Assembly (NCBI GenBank): GCA_036785325.1
Contig: JAXIVH010000021.1
Coordinates: 3,713,405 to 3,777,404, forward strand
From: Urophycis tenuis
Taxonomy: Eukaryota; Chordata; Actinopteri; Gadiformes; Phycidae
Length of the DNA: 64,000 nucleotides
Direction: 5' to 3'
Both the position numbers and the translations under genes were made by a program. Under the pieces are notes generated by a model that made no database searches, was not told the origin of the DNA, and saw nothing but the letters and a program-made list of their open reading frames with translations. Shown piece after piece: positions 28,335 through 41,065 of this stretch (its first letter is position 1; each line of letters starts with the position of its first letter).

Positions 28335-31300
28335 ATGTTTTTTATTCAGGCGGCCCGAGAAGCTACGGGGTCCGGTGCGACATCTACACGTCGCCAACAA
28401 TATGTGTCACTTCTATTTTAACCAATGAGAAGACGTGTTAAGATATTTTGGGCCAATCGCGAGCTCGATGTTAAAGGGGAGGCCAGTCATTTCACCTTTC
28501 GTCTCTCTTACGCAGGACGAGCAGCAGCTTATGTGTTCGCCGAGACACCATCTAGGGAGTTTATGCCATGACAATTTATTCTTCCATGTAACCTACTGTG
28601 CATTTTATATGTTTTAGTTGCTCAACGAAACTAGACAGACAGACAGAACTATTGAATTGAATGAGATTCCTTAATTGACTTTATCACATGATATGTTGGA
28701 CAGCCAGCTTGTTGGTCCACCAGTATGTAAGGGATAAATAATAAGTCTTGCAGCAATGTTGCCTTCCCTGAACCTTCTCTCCCGATCTGTCAAATTGGTG
28801 CCAGGCTTGAAATGGAGGCAAGGTAATATTTTGAGGGATCCATACATGGAGCACATGCACATCTTCACATAACATGTTCTCACCATGTGACATCACAGTT
28901 ATCATTTCTGTTCTGACTTATCTCTGTGGTGGTGTGTCACACAACGTGATGTGATCAGCAGACGACTCAGAATCTCGGAACCCAAGACTATGAGGCTATT
29001 CACTCACTCACTGCTACAACTTGCTGTTTTGAGTCTCGACTGTATGCTTCACTGTCTGCAGGTCTCTGGTGCGCATGCAGGAACATTTCAGTGAAGCCAG
29101 GAGGTTTGAAACCAAAGAACTATCCTCCTCGGTACCTGGGCCAGCCGAGTCCATTCACCCATCCACACCTGATTAAAAACGGTGAGTGGAGACATGCAGC
29201 ATTGTTCTCGCCAGGGATTTCCAGTCTCTTGCATCAGCAAAGCACTTCACAGGACTTTTGGTATCATGTGATGTGTAGTCAAGATATTTGATATTTCATG
29301 AAGTGTTTTAAAGTGTTCTATTAATTAGCCTTTTGAATAGCATCCCTCCCGTCCATCCAGTTGCTCTCTATGTACCCTGTGTTAACCCTAACCCTAGCAT
29401 ATCGCTTTGGATAAAAGCCTCTCTCTCCTAAATCATGAATGTGTTGGAAGTCCACACCGAGGCTTCAAATAAGCTTCCACAGTGCAAATGTTCAGGGGGG
29501 GGGGGGTTGTTTGTTGTATATGCTATACTATTTGTGATGTACACAGCTGTATGTCCTCTCCTACAGTATCCAGACATCTAATAACACTTGGCGCATGCTG
29601 TGGACCCCCCAGCTTAGCTGTTAATTTACGGCCCACTCTCAACGGGAGGGAGGGTTCATTGTGATCATGGATACATATGTATTATTGATATTCATAATGC
29701 AGCGCAATACCAAAATAAGTCGTTGATAAAACATTTACTTATATATATACCCCAGCCTAAATAACCCAATGGGGGTTTATTACAGCATCATGTCATTAGA
29801 CTGTATAGTGTCTTTTCATTGAATGGGATCCTAATTACATTAGTGTGTGTGTGTGTGTGTGTGAAGGTGAGGTGACACCTGGCCTGACGCAGATGGAATA
29901 TGAGCTGCGCAGGCACAAGCTGGCTTCCCTTGTGGAGGCCCAGGCAGAGCGGCTGGGACCCGCGGCAACCTCGGGGTCCCATGTGGTGGTGGTGCTGTCT
30001 CACCCAACACGCTACATGACCAACGACATCCCCTACCCCTTCCACCAGAACCAGGTGCTCGGCCCAGGGTTGCACCACTGCGCCTTCTTTTTTGCCTCAA
30101 TCTTCATCACCGCTATATCTTAAGGCTGAGTTATGGTTCCGCGCAGTGATTACGTAGTGATCACGCAATGGCCTCGCAGGCATGAGACCGCGATGGTTCT
30201 GCGTGGGGTTTACGTGTCGAAAAGCAATTCAATGCCACACTGGTAGAGGGACCAGAATGACCATTCTGGTCATTACATACGGATTACTAGCAAGTAAAAA
30301 AAAGTTTACAGAAATGAAGGCAAAAGTTATATATATATTTATATATATATATGTTGTCGCCAATCAGTCGAAGCATTTATCACACCGTAGCAGTGTTTAC
30401 GAGTGGAAACCGGAAAAGCGATCTCCAGCGAATGTAGTTAGCGGACCAATCACAGCCAAAGCCGCTGCATTGGTGTTGCGTCGTCTCGACACACATCTAG
30501 GATTTTTGGGAGGTGCACGTCAGGCCCTTGCGGTGGACGCAAGGGGGACGTAAAGGGTCCGTAAGCCCCCTAGCGTTGCGTCAACGCGGAAGCATAAATT
30601 AAGCATTATTGTGTCCTTCTGTTTGTTGTTCTCTCCCTTGATCCTCCACTGCATTGTTTGTGTAGTGACACATTACCAGATTTCTTTTGCCCTTGAATTT
30701 TCCATTAAATCCCCCCCCTATAAAAGGTGCTGCAGGTAGTATAAGAGAGTTAGAGTGAGGGAGACCCAAATGTTGCGGTATGCAACCGTGGTGGAGCTAC
30801 AATTCAATTGACAGGAACGATGGATAATCCAAACCAATCAGGAAAGCGATGCCGTGATTGGTCAGAAATGAGGTCTTAATATCTAAATTGGCCTACATAC
30901 AGACAGATCACGCCAGACCGATTCACAAATGCGTATTAACCTGAAACCTCTCAGTTAAGTCCAAAATGCCTCTGGATGCAATTGCATAGACCTGCAACGA
31001 GCCATGTGGCACAAGCCACGGCAGCCATCTTGTTTGTTGATGATTTGCATCAACGGTGCTGCCATAGGGCACTCCTCTGTACAGTCATCTTATTGAACCC
31101 GCCCCATATCGGATGAACGGTTGTGATTGGCCCGACCCGGTCCAGGTTTGCTGGAAGTCTGTCTGAACAGGAGGGGGGCCAGATGCATTTGCAAGAGCAA
31201 ATAAAAGATGTGCTTGCAGATTGTCCTGGTTTCCGCGGCTCAGTAGGCCTAGTCAACCAGAACAGATATTCTCACAGTGGTTTCACTCGCTAATTGCCGA

Positions 31301-34300
31301 CAGATGGCCTTCCTAACAAATTAATCTGAAATGATGGCTCTTAAATCTTACCTACAGCACCTCTTGATGCCAAATGGCACATCCCACATAATGAGGGAGA
31401 TGTCATTGTCCGGTTTGGGTGCCCCTGTTCAGGCCAGATCAGTGGCCACTAAACTGTGCGCCCACCAGGCCCCTAGAAACAGGAAGAATAGCTTGCTTGC
31501 GGCCAACTTCATATGGTGGCTAACTTGTGCACTGCATCCCAGTCCCAATACAGCCATCACATGGATATCCTATGATAATTATTAACATATCTTACAAGCT
31601 GGTAGGCAATTATGATACCCAGAAAAACTCACCAGGGCTTGATTTTGGGTGCAGTTAGTGCATATGTCTTTTTATAAATAATGTACAGGCTGACAGGTTC
31701 CATGAGTAGGCTGCCATATTGGCACACCCTGTCCCGTTCTCATCATACATCCATGACCATCACATCAGAGTTGGCCGCTTGAATTAGTTATGAGTTGCTA
31801 CAGTAGCCTGCTGGACAAGTGCTGCTACTGCAGCTACAACTACAAAAATGGCGGCATCACAGAAAGCCTTGCTGTGTTAAAAGGAGAGTGGAGGCTTCTA
31901 ACATGAGTTCTGTACTTGAGTAATGGAAAGGGTCAGACAGACAGACAGACAGTCAATGTTTTAAATAAAAAAAAACCTGTCTATGCTCTGCAGGACTTCC
32001 TTTACCTCACCGGGATCCTAGAAGCAGACAGCGCCTTGGTTCTGCACGGGACCGGCCGGCCCGACCAGGCCATCCTCTTCGTGCCCCGCAGGAACCCGGC
32101 CAGGGAGCTGTGGGACGGGCCGCGGTCCGGGAAGGACGGGGCGGCGGCGCTGACGGGCATCGAGAGGGTCCACTGCACCGAAGAGCTGGGCCTGGTTCTC
32201 CGGAGCCTCAAAGGTAGGGCTTGGGGATGGGGGGTCTCGGGGGGAACGCTCACTCTGTGTGGCTTTGCGTTACCGTGTAACATCCCATTTCAGAAAGTTT
32301 TGAAAAGTTACGTCTTTTTGTTGAGATCTTCACCCACCCGTCCTCTCGTTGGGCCGTCTCTCTCACCGTGTCCCCCTCCCCAGGCTCCGCGCTGTGGTAC
32401 GACAGCTCGCAGCCGTCCCACCCGCAGCTCCACCAGACCCACCTGCGGCCCCTGCTGGAGGCGGGGCCGACGCCGCGGCCCGTCAGGCCCCTGACGCACA
32501 CGCTGAGGGCCCTGAAGAGCTCGGCCGAGGTGGGCCTCATGCAGGCGGCCGGCCGGATCAGTTCACAGGTGCGGATGTTTTGATGTGAACGGTGGGTTTT
32601 ATTGTCATTGCGGTGATGTGGGGGGTGTGTGTGGTGAAAGACAATAACATGTTGTTCACTACTTCTTCATGACTGCGTTTTGCAGGCATTCAGGAAGACC
32701 ATGGCGATGACTCAGGGCGAGATTGATGAAGCCCTAATCTTCGCCAAGGTAGGAACAATCTTTGATTTTTTTGGTTTTTCATTGGTTTACTTGTTGACAA
32801 TAGTTTGCCAGAAATACAGATTTGTTAATGCTGTGATTGTGAGTTTTAAGTGCGGGATTTTAGGGCCTCAGTGTACGGTGGAAGGGCTGGGGTGTGCGCT
32901 GCGCCTCTCTGGCTGCTCCAGCGACGAGGCGCGTGCGGTTCAAACCGTGACCCTTTTGGCCATCTCGCGTCTCTCCCAGTTTGATTTTGAGAATCGCGTC
33001 CATGGCGCCAACTTCCTGGCCTACCCGCCGGTGATCGCCGGGGGAAACCGCGCCAACACGCTGCACTACATCAACAACAACCAGCTGATCAAGGTGAAGG
33101 GACGCGCCGGGCCGCTGCATGTCAGTGTCTTGAGATAAGCCCGCGCGGGGGGGGGGGGGGGGGGGGCGGGGGCGGGGGCGAGGAGTGTCGACCCACCGGC
33201 CCGCCGGCCCGAGATGATGGAGACGTGTTGTTGTTTGTCTCTGGTCGGTTCCTGGAGGACGGGGAGATGGTGCTGCTGGACGGGGGCTGCGAGTACTACG
33301 GCTACGTCAGTGACATCACTCGCACGTGGCCAGTGAACGGCCGGTGAGTTGTGGGGAGGTGGACGATGTGTGTGTGTGACGGACTGGATGTGACTGAAAG
33401 GGCCGAGGGGACTGCGTTATAGTGTTGTGAGTGTAGTGTTGCGGTGAAAAGCCAGGCGTCCTTGGATTAAAAACTAGCCTACTCGCCAGCCTGTAACTCA
33501 ACCAGCTGTCGGGGCTGTGTGCACCTTTCTCCTTCACCCTTTATTTCACTGTCTTTTGCAGTTCCCTAATTGTGCCCTTCCTCCCTTCCTCCTTCCTTTC
33601 CTCTGTGGGGCTAACGGAGCAGGTTCACCGCGGCCCAGGCTGAGCTGTACGAGGCGGTGCTGGAGGTCCAGCTGTCCTGTCTGTCCATGTGTACCCCGGG
33701 GGTCAGTCTGGACCACATCTACAGCTCCATGCTGGCCCTGCTGGGGAAGCAGCTGAGGCGGCTGGGCATCGTCAAGGCCTCCGCCAGCGACGTCGACGTC
33801 CTCAAGGTACATGCGCCGCATACACGGGACACCATTGTTTAAGAAGCCATTGCATCATGAGAGAGAGGGGTGTGGCCTTATACTTGATACACAGTGGTCT
33901 ACATCAGTCACGTTACATGAACGACCAATCCTTGACACTGACACCGACTTTGCATTATGATACTGCTTACAGCCAGGCCAGGTGTACTGTCTAACCCCTA
34001 CCTGCTCCGTTAAGCTAGGGAAGGTGTACTGTAACCCCTAGATGGTGCTTTAACCTTGTGAGGGGCTACTATCTAACCCATACCTGTTCCTTAAAGCTTT
34101 AAGGCTTGGGGTAGTTCCACTGTCTAACCCCTACCTGCTCCTCAAAGGTGTACGATATCTGATGATTGGCCTTTCTTACCCAGACAGCATCATTTTGCCT
34201 CAGGAAGGCCAGGCTTAGCATTTGTTGGCCGCCTCCACTGATCTGCAGACTCACAGTAGCCCAGCTCGTCTTCACGCGAGGGGAGCACACTTTTGAATTA

Positions 34301-37300
34301 CTTTCCAATCTGTTCCGAATCTCTCGAATCAAGGCGAGCGCAGCACAACAACACATTAAGGGTGTAGTTTGTCTTCAGACACGCGGATAATAGGCACTCG
34401 TTCCTGCGCTGTGATTATTAGACTGCCTGTGATGCACCGCTTGCCTCAATGATGTGATGGGCTGCTCCCGGCTGGGCCGAGCGCCCAGGGTGGCCCGACG
34501 GCAGCACATCGCAGGTGGCCTCGTGATCACAGCGCCGAGAGCGGCGCCGAATTACCCGTGTGTTTGTAGACTACAACCTCGCTGCGCGTTGGGAAATCTT
34601 TGGGAAAGTAATTGCGAAGTGTATCCCAACAACTCCTCGGAATCTGGGCAAAACAAGCAAAAGCCAATTTACGAATTTCTTTGCAAATATTCCTTTTGAA
34701 GCAAGGTTTGGTCTACTGTCTAACCCTTAATGGCTCCTTTTAAAGCTAGAGTAGGCAATTTATTCTCCAAGCATTTTTTTTGTCATTTGTGGAAATTTTG
34801 GATGGCCTACCTGTCTGTCTACCTGCCTCCTTAGCTACCTGAGCACACTCCGCCCGTTCACTCATTGCACATGACTGAGTCTTCCACAAGGCTAGGCAGA
34901 CCAATTGCTAAAGCTAGCGAGCTAGTCACGTGTTTTGGTGGCGTGGCATTTGAGGGAGGCCTGAAGGGAGGGGTGGGATTTATTTATTTTTTGTTAGGTT
35001 GGGTACTTTCAAAATCTAGCTTACTCTGGCTGGTTTCTCCAAATTGCCTACCCTAGCTTTAAGTAAAAATATGTTCTGCCTTGTACCTGACTTAAGCCTA
35101 GGAAATGAAATCCCTGCCACAAACAGCCAGGATCCTGTCCTTCTAATGCTCTCGTCCTTTGTAAAGACTGTATGTTGGTGTTTATCTTTAACCCCCTCAA
35201 CGATGGTTTGTGGTTGGGAAGTTGTCGTATCCTTCCCATTGGCCAAAATAAAACTATTAAACAGTGACCTAATTGCACCCTACATAAGGTACCGTATTCC
35301 AAGTGTAACTACCTGTAATAGTCAGACACGATCATTTCAGGGAACTGAAATGCGCAAGCCAAACCCATCTTGCATTACGGCCTTCCCCAAACATGGCTGC
35401 CAATCACAGGGCAACGGGAACAGGGCTAGTTTGTGCATCCATTTCATACCGACCTGCTAATCCCTAATTTGGGTATCAGGTTGTTGTAACCAAATGTCTA
35501 TATTTTCCCCCATAAGAAGTGAGTGAAATGAACACACAGAAATTGCAGCTGTTTTGTTCTAAAATGGTTGGCTTGTTTTTGATTAGCTGAATCGTTGTTG
35601 AGGTCAAAAGCATGCAGACACCACAAGCTACCTTTCCTCTCGTTCTTTCACTGAATCCACACAACTCTTTTAACGGAACACTTCTGAAGGGGACTACTGG
35701 ACTACTGGGCGGCAGTAGCTCAGTGGATAGAGCGGGTGGACAGAGTGGGTCGTCCACTACCTGTAGGGTCGGCGGTTCGATCCCCCACCTCCACATGTCG
35801 AATCCCACAAATGTACTGATTGTAAGTCGCTTTGGACAAAAGCGTCTACTAAAAGCGTCTGCCAAAAGCCCCTTTACCTTACTTACTTCCAATAAAGTTA
35901 GTGTTACTTTATAAATGTGCCTGTGATTCATATTTGACCGATGACATCATCCATTTTATTTCCTAGTGCGCTTGTCCTCATGGTGAACTACATGATATTG
36001 CATTGATTAACATTTTGTCGAAAGAAGGTTACAAGACATTGTATTTATGTTCACAATATGCAATCTTAAATATTGACATTCAGCCAAGTGAAACTAGCAG
36101 AGTTGGAAAACCTTTGCAAGGTTTTTGAATTTATGCGTCCCGTTGTCCACCTAGAAACACATGTTCAGAATTAATTCACCCCGGATTGCTTTGTATATTC
36201 ACTGTAGGCCTACTATGGGAATTGATGGAGTGAATGTGTTTTATTTTAATGTACTGCTGCATGTGGTTCCTTACATTGACCTAGGTATGTTGATCTGTTG
36301 CCCCTGACATATAACTACCATTGTACTGGGTAGGCCGAAGATGAGTTGCCCTGCTTGGGAAAAGTAAAGTTGCCTGAACTGAACTCGTTGTTGTGGTGAA
36401 GCACTTCAGCATTTGCTGATAAAACAAGGATGTGAAGAGCATAATGCTTGGTACTACTCTGAGACCCACCACTGATATGATGATGTCCGATGACCTCTTT
36501 GAAAGACGAGGGCACAGCACAGCACATGTTATTTCAAGGCAGGGCTATTTGAATAGCCCTTCATTACAATCGGAGTAGAGTCAAGGGGCCTTCACCAAGG
36601 CCTTCACTGAGGCCTTCAGTTCAGGTCATACAGCTGGACCAATTTGAGATCAGACTTGTTCCACAAGGATTGTTGAAAGACTTTATCTGGGCAATTTGGA
36701 CATATCACTTTTATTGGATGGCGATGGTAACCCTCAAGTATCTGGAAGAGAAGTCTTATCGCCTATCAAAAGTGATTGGGTTTAGGTAATGGAAAAATCC
36801 GTCTGTCAAACCTTCGCTCATTTGCATATTGCACTCCCTGTTGTGTCGCCTGCATTCCGTTGGCTAAAAACGTCATCCAGACCCCAAGTGTCTATGTGAA
36901 AGCCCTGATTTCATTGATTGCTGCCCGTGGTCATGCAGTGGTTCACCGTGGGTCCTTTTCTTTTTGGTTCCACGACGAATCCAGCCGTCGTCGGGCCTCT
37001 GATGCGGTCCTCTGTTGTTCCCAGGCCGCCCGGCACTACTGCCCCCACCACGTGGGTCACTACCTGGGCATGGACGTCCACGACACCCCGGAGCTGTCGC
37101 GCTCGCAGGCCCTGCAGCCGGGAATGGCCATCACCGTTGAGCCAGGTACACCGCCAGATTGCCTGTTCAAATCACCTCTCGGAGTCCATTGTGGGTAGGA
37201 TCTGAGCGAGAGCGGAAAAGAGCAGACGAGTGCAACATTTTGAGAATAACCAATCCCAAGACACTCGCACTCCCTCACTGCTCCCGCCCACTCTGGGTTT

Positions 37301-38335
37301 CTCCGTCAGTGTGAAGTGGTGCGTGAAACGCACCTGTGATTGACAGGCTAGATGGATGCCCCCAACCAATCAGGGAAGAGATGCCCTGTATGGTCGGACA
37401 GTAGCTGGAGCGGTCTAAAATCTAAATGATCTCGTACAGAGGCAGGGGCAGTCAACTCGAAACAGATATTCTCACAGCACGTTTCACTCACTAATGGCTG
37501 ACGAATAGCTCTGTCGTGTCCACTAAAGGATGAATTACCTAAAAACCAAATACTTCATCTCCACAGGGGATGCCAAGGCACGCTTCCTCCTCTGTGCGGA
37601 GCCTTTACTGTAGCAAACGCACTTAATCTGTTGTCACAGCTTGTCTCTTTTGTTATATTTTCTTCAATATCAAATGCTCTGCTGAAATTATCCAGTGCTT
37701 GTAACAAGCCTGTTCAATCCATTCATTCGGGCTGAATGAAATCAATGGATCCTTTACCTGTTTACCTACCCGGCTACCTGCGCGCACTCTGGCCGTGCAC
37801 TCATCGCGCATGACTCGAGTCTTCCACAAGGCCAGGCAGACCTAGTGCTAAAGCTAGCCAGCTAGTCACTTGTTTTTGTGGGAGGGGCTTTGGAAGCAGG
37901 TCTGAGGATTCTTTCAAAATGCAACGTCGCCTGGCTGGTTTTTCCAAATTTCCTACCCGAACTTTAAAGGACATTTTCACCAATTGTCCGTGCAACTTCA
38001 AATGCAGTCAACCTTCCCTGCGAACACTGGATCCACCGTGACTCCCCGACTTCCACGTCACTCGTCCAGCCCTGTCGTTTCTCCACGTGGACCGTCTCCT
38101 TCTTCAGATGGTGCTAAACGACTCCCCCCTCTCTCTCTCTCTCTCTCTCTCCCTCTCTCCCTCCCCAGGCCTGTACATCGCAGAGGACGACGCCCGGGCC
38201 CCCGCGCACTTCCGGGGCCTGGGGGTGAGGATCGAGGACGACGTGGTGATCCAGGAGGCACGGGGTCCCCTCGTACTCTCCTCCGACACCCCCAAGACCA
38301 TCGCCGACGTGGAGCGCGCCTGCGCCCAGAGATAG
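28335..38335 (+). CDS. xpnpep3: Xaa-Pro aminopeptidase 3 (mitochondrial)
   Basis: Metallopeptidase of the M24B (pita-bread) family that removes N-terminal residues before proline; human XPNPEP3 is mitochondrial and linked to nephronophthisis-like disease. Exons: 28335-28374 (candidate), 29062-29181, 29867-30054, 31994-32213, 32384-32568, 32686-32748, 32980-33093, 33258-33343, 33623-33806, 37025-37145, 38169-38335. With that first exon the total is 1488 nt, 495 residues (human 507). Exon 2 has the family N-terminal block RYLGQPSPFTHPHL. All five metal ligands are visible: Asp in LLDGGCE, Asp in VSDITRTWP, His in HHVGHYLGM, Glu in ITVEPG, Glu in VRIEDDV. Exon 1 (13 codons, MFFIQAAREATG, donor GTGCGA) was chosen because its phase fits exon 2 and the human first exon is also short; it is the weak point. 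A 3.2-kb repeat-filled intron separates exons 9 and 10. Confidence 0.93.
30123..30605. mobile_element. PIF/Harbinger-like MITE, XPNPEP3 intron 3
   Basis: Imperfect inverted ends: the left begins AGGCTGAGTTATGGTTCCGC and the right is CGCGGAAGCATAAATTAAGC followed by A. TTA flanks both sides (30120-30122 and 30606-30608), the target duplication typical of Harbinger. About 483 bp, with no transposase ORF. Confidence 0.55.
31250..31306 (+). repeat. Dispersed repeat, copy A
   Basis: The segment around ACAGATATTCTCACAG and TTTCACTCGCTAATTG recurs in near-identical form at about 37453-37505 in another intron of the same gene. Upstream portions (about 30740-30900 and 37200-37440) are also related (AACCAATCAGGRAAG). 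Confidence 0.5.
34740..35062. mobile_element. TTAA-flanked MITE, XPNPEP3 intron 9, copy 1
   Basis: Bounded by TTAA at both ends (34740-34743 and 35059-35062). Inner ends are inverted repeats: AGCTAGAGTAGGCAATTT on the left, and on the right the reverse complement of AGCTAGGGTAGGCAATTT. About 323 bp, non-coding. TTAA target sites point to a piggyBac- or Kolobok-type mobiliser, which is an inference. Confidence 0.7.
35707..35875 (+). mobile_element. tRNA-derived SINE, XPNPEP3 intron 9
   Basis: Head with an A box (TAGCTCAGTGGATAGAG) and a B box (GGTTCGATCCC), unpaired as a functional tRNA. The tail TGTAAGTCGCTTTGGACAAA with AGCGTCTGC repeats is the teleost tail shared with L2-type LINEs. Confidence 0.8.
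37740..37967. mobile_element. TTAA-flanked MITE, copy 2 (left end degraded)
   Basis: Shares with copy 1 the internal run GAGTCTTCCACAAGGC, AGGCAGACC and GCTAAAGCTAGC, and the right end TCCAAATTTCCTACCC followed by ACTTTAA. The left terminal repeat is not recognisable. Confidence 0.6.
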
Positions 38336-38532
38336 GGGTCGGCGCGGAGGGTCGCTGGTGGTGGACGTTCAGGCCGGTCAGGCGCCGGCCCTGTAGGCCG
38401 CCCTCTCCAGCGCACCGCGTTCTCGGGGTACTCATGGGTCTTTCTTGGGGCACTGAGAAACGTGCAGTGACGTCTGTGTGAGTCCGAAAGTCAAAGTATA
38501 TTTTATGGAAAATACCGTTCTTTTGATTTACC

Positions 38533-38538
38533 ATTAAA
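38533..38538 (+). terminator. xpnpep3: Candidate XPNPEP3 polyadenylation signal
   Basis: ATTAAA about 200 bp after the stop codon, followed by T-rich sequence. Confidence 0.4.
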
Positions 38539-40987
38539 TTGATTTATTTAATAGCATGCACCATATCTCGGTGGAGATGGTGTTGTCCCCGTGTTTGATT
38601 TCCACATGGCGGTTTGCATAGTTTTGACACGAGGAGGGGAATTGTTGAAGACGACAATAATATCGAAACCCTGTAGCCTACGTCCGTCATTGAAAGAGGT
38701 TTTGCATGTACATCCGGAGATGTATATCACATGTCTGATACTTATCAAATGAGTCAAATTGCCCTGTCCACATCGTATGGTAGAGCTGTGCAGTCCTGTG
38801 TTTGCTGTCTTGTGTAGCACTTATATGCCCATTGAGTGAACCAAATCAGTTTTAATATTAATTCAGCCCACTGTTTCGTGTCTAAAAACAATAATGAATA
38901 ATCCATGGAATGTAAAACGGACCATTAACTGCAAATAATGAGCAATGGGCTAGCTTTGATTGTACTAAAGTACCCTTCCATTTTGTTATACATCAACATG
39001 ACAAATGTAATGCATTCGTTTTTAAGCAACGTATCATTGTTCTATGTTAAGATATACATCGTAAAACAGCCTCTAATTAACGCCCGACGTTTGGAGATCA
39101 TAGTGATATAAAATGGTTACATCCCACACATCCACCCGTGATTCGGCGATGACCTTTGCCCTTTGATTTAACTTAATGGTGACATGTGCGTCGCGGAGTG
39201 CGACCGTCCCCTACAGATCATCACATCAGAAGTACAACTCCGAGAGAACACGAAACTATTCCGGGCGATCCCGAACACACCAAACCAACCCCCCCCCCCC
39301 CCCCCCCCCACAACCTCCCCTCCTCCTACACGCCTCACGTCGCCGTACCTCCAACCCTCCCCCCCCGTATCAGAGGAGCAGAAACAACAAGCCGCCATTT
39401 TGTTTGTGCGGACAGAGCCGTAAGAAACAGGAGACACCGAGGAGAGAGAGACGGAGCGACTCCTCCGACTCCGACCCACAGCCGCTCCGCGAACCGCCGG
39501 GCAGCGCAGCGGCCGAACCCGCGACTCGAGCGTTTTAACGCGACTAATGAACAAAAAAAGGCGAGACGGATCGGCGATTCTGAAAAGGGAAATCACTCGG
39601 AGGATCCAAGGGAAGGGGGTGTTTTTTTTTTGCGGAGCGGAGACACGGAGAGGAGAGGCGGAAGAGGGGCGATATATTAACGCGAAGGAAAACCTGCGGA
39701 GGAGAGGAAAATGAACGTGAAATATCGTGATGTGTCCGCCGCGGAGCAGGGAAACGGCACGCATAGACTATTGTACACCTAGATGTTTGACGGGCTCCAG
39801 GGAGCGGTGGAGAGGAGGAAGACGGGGTTGAAGAAGAGGGAGATTTGTTGGGATGAACGCGAAGGGGGGCATTCTCCATCACAAAGAGTCAATGAAAGGA
39901 TTTTTTGAACCCACAATATTTGGGGGTGCAAGGATGATTCCTTGCACAGCCCGTGTTTTTCACTTCTAAAGAAGCCATATTTTGTGCCCGACGTTTTATT
40001 GCATTTTTTTTGCCTGAGGTCGCATTTGGAGTCTTGTTTTTCAAATTGCCTTTCGTGCATGATTATACGCAGTGAGTGACAGTTAAAAATTGCAGTAGTT
40101 ATAACCGTGCTATTTTTCAATCTGAGAAGCTTGCCAGTGTTTTCTTGGGGTTGAAATCTCGGATGCATCGCTTTAGAAGTAACCCCGTGGAACATCCTCT
40201 GCAAAATAAAACTAATTGGATCATTCTGATTGTACACTAATTATTAAATAGTTGTTTGGTAACATTTTAGAACTCTTCCAGAAGAGAGAAATCTGCATCC
40301 GAATCGATTGGCAATCAAGCTGCAGACAAGCCGTGATTTGGATTTTTTTTCCTCCTGAATTTTGCAACCATTGCCAACCCAATTGGCTGCATCAGACATA
40401 TTCGTGCGAAGGGGCGCAACAACTAAATGTGCAATATGAGTGCGTTATTTTGACCCAGTGCCTTGCATGGTCAATCGTATACACTTAAGTGCACGGTGGT
40501 TTACGTCCAGATGCAAAGAAGACCCAGTGGGATGCATGGAATTTAAATGATATCCATTTTAGACGGGCTCCCGCTGGACTGGTGTGTTTCGACGGAATCG
40601 TGATTTGTTGGATTTATTAATTTGCACCGACCCCAGTTTTTTTTTGTGAGTGTTGAACACCGAAATTGAACTCATGCTTATATTGCAGACTATTTTGAAC
40701 GACTGTCACTCACATGAAGTGTTCAAACACCTACGGAGCACCTAGGTGATGTTTGGACTTGCTGGCATCAACAGCAGTGAGAATTCAAATCAGGCGGAAG
40801 AGAAAGAAAAATGCCATTAAGGGATCTCATAACTGTTGCATGAGAGAGAAAGCTCCCCCCAAAAAAGTTACCACCAGGGTCGTGCGGGACTGCGTTTTTC
40901 CACCGCATTTCTCGTCCCCCCATTCACAGGAGGGGAGGCTTCACACGCGCGCCTCGCACCCCCAAGTCCTGCGTTTCTCCGCCGACT
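38539..40987. promoter_or_regulatory. ep300: EP300 upstream region, promoter and long 5' leader
   Basis: 38539-39160 is AT-rich intergenic sequence with no gene. From about 39180 to 39680 the sequence becomes GC- and CpG-rich with a C-run at 39292-39309 and a CGCCATTTTG motif near 39393, fitting a CpG-island promoter. 39700-40990 has no main coding frame; whether it is all transcribed or partly intronic cannot be told. Confidence 0.4.
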
Positions 40988-41065
40988 ATGGCGGACCGGA
41001 CCGGACGCCCCGCGGAGGACGGGTCTTGGGACATGGTCGATGTCGCAGAAGAAGAAGCCACATGA
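40988..41065 (+). CDS. Upstream ORF 1 in the EP300 leader
   Basis: ATG in strong context (GACTATGGCGG) opens 25 codons (MADRTGRPAEDGSWDMVDVA...) ending TGA at 41063-41065. Same frame as the EP300 start but separated from it by a stop. Function, if any, would be translational control. Confidence 0.3.
   Translation: MADRTGRPAEDGSWDMVDVAEEEAT

Noticed and set aside
29380..29400. GTTAACCCTAACCCTAGC resembling telomeric repeats
   Set aside because: Only two units, within an intron; no interstitial telomere array.
35707..35790. Second tRNA gene in XPNPEP3 intron 9
   Set aside because: A and B boxes exist but the stems do not pair and a SINE tail follows.
39168..39764. 198-codon minus-strand open frame upstream of EP300
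   Set aside because: Lies in the CpG-rich promoter region, Arg/Ser-rich by composition, with no splice sites or recognisable domain.
40836..41039. N-terminal extension of upstream ORF 2
   Set aside because: The frame is open further upstream but has no ATG before 41040.
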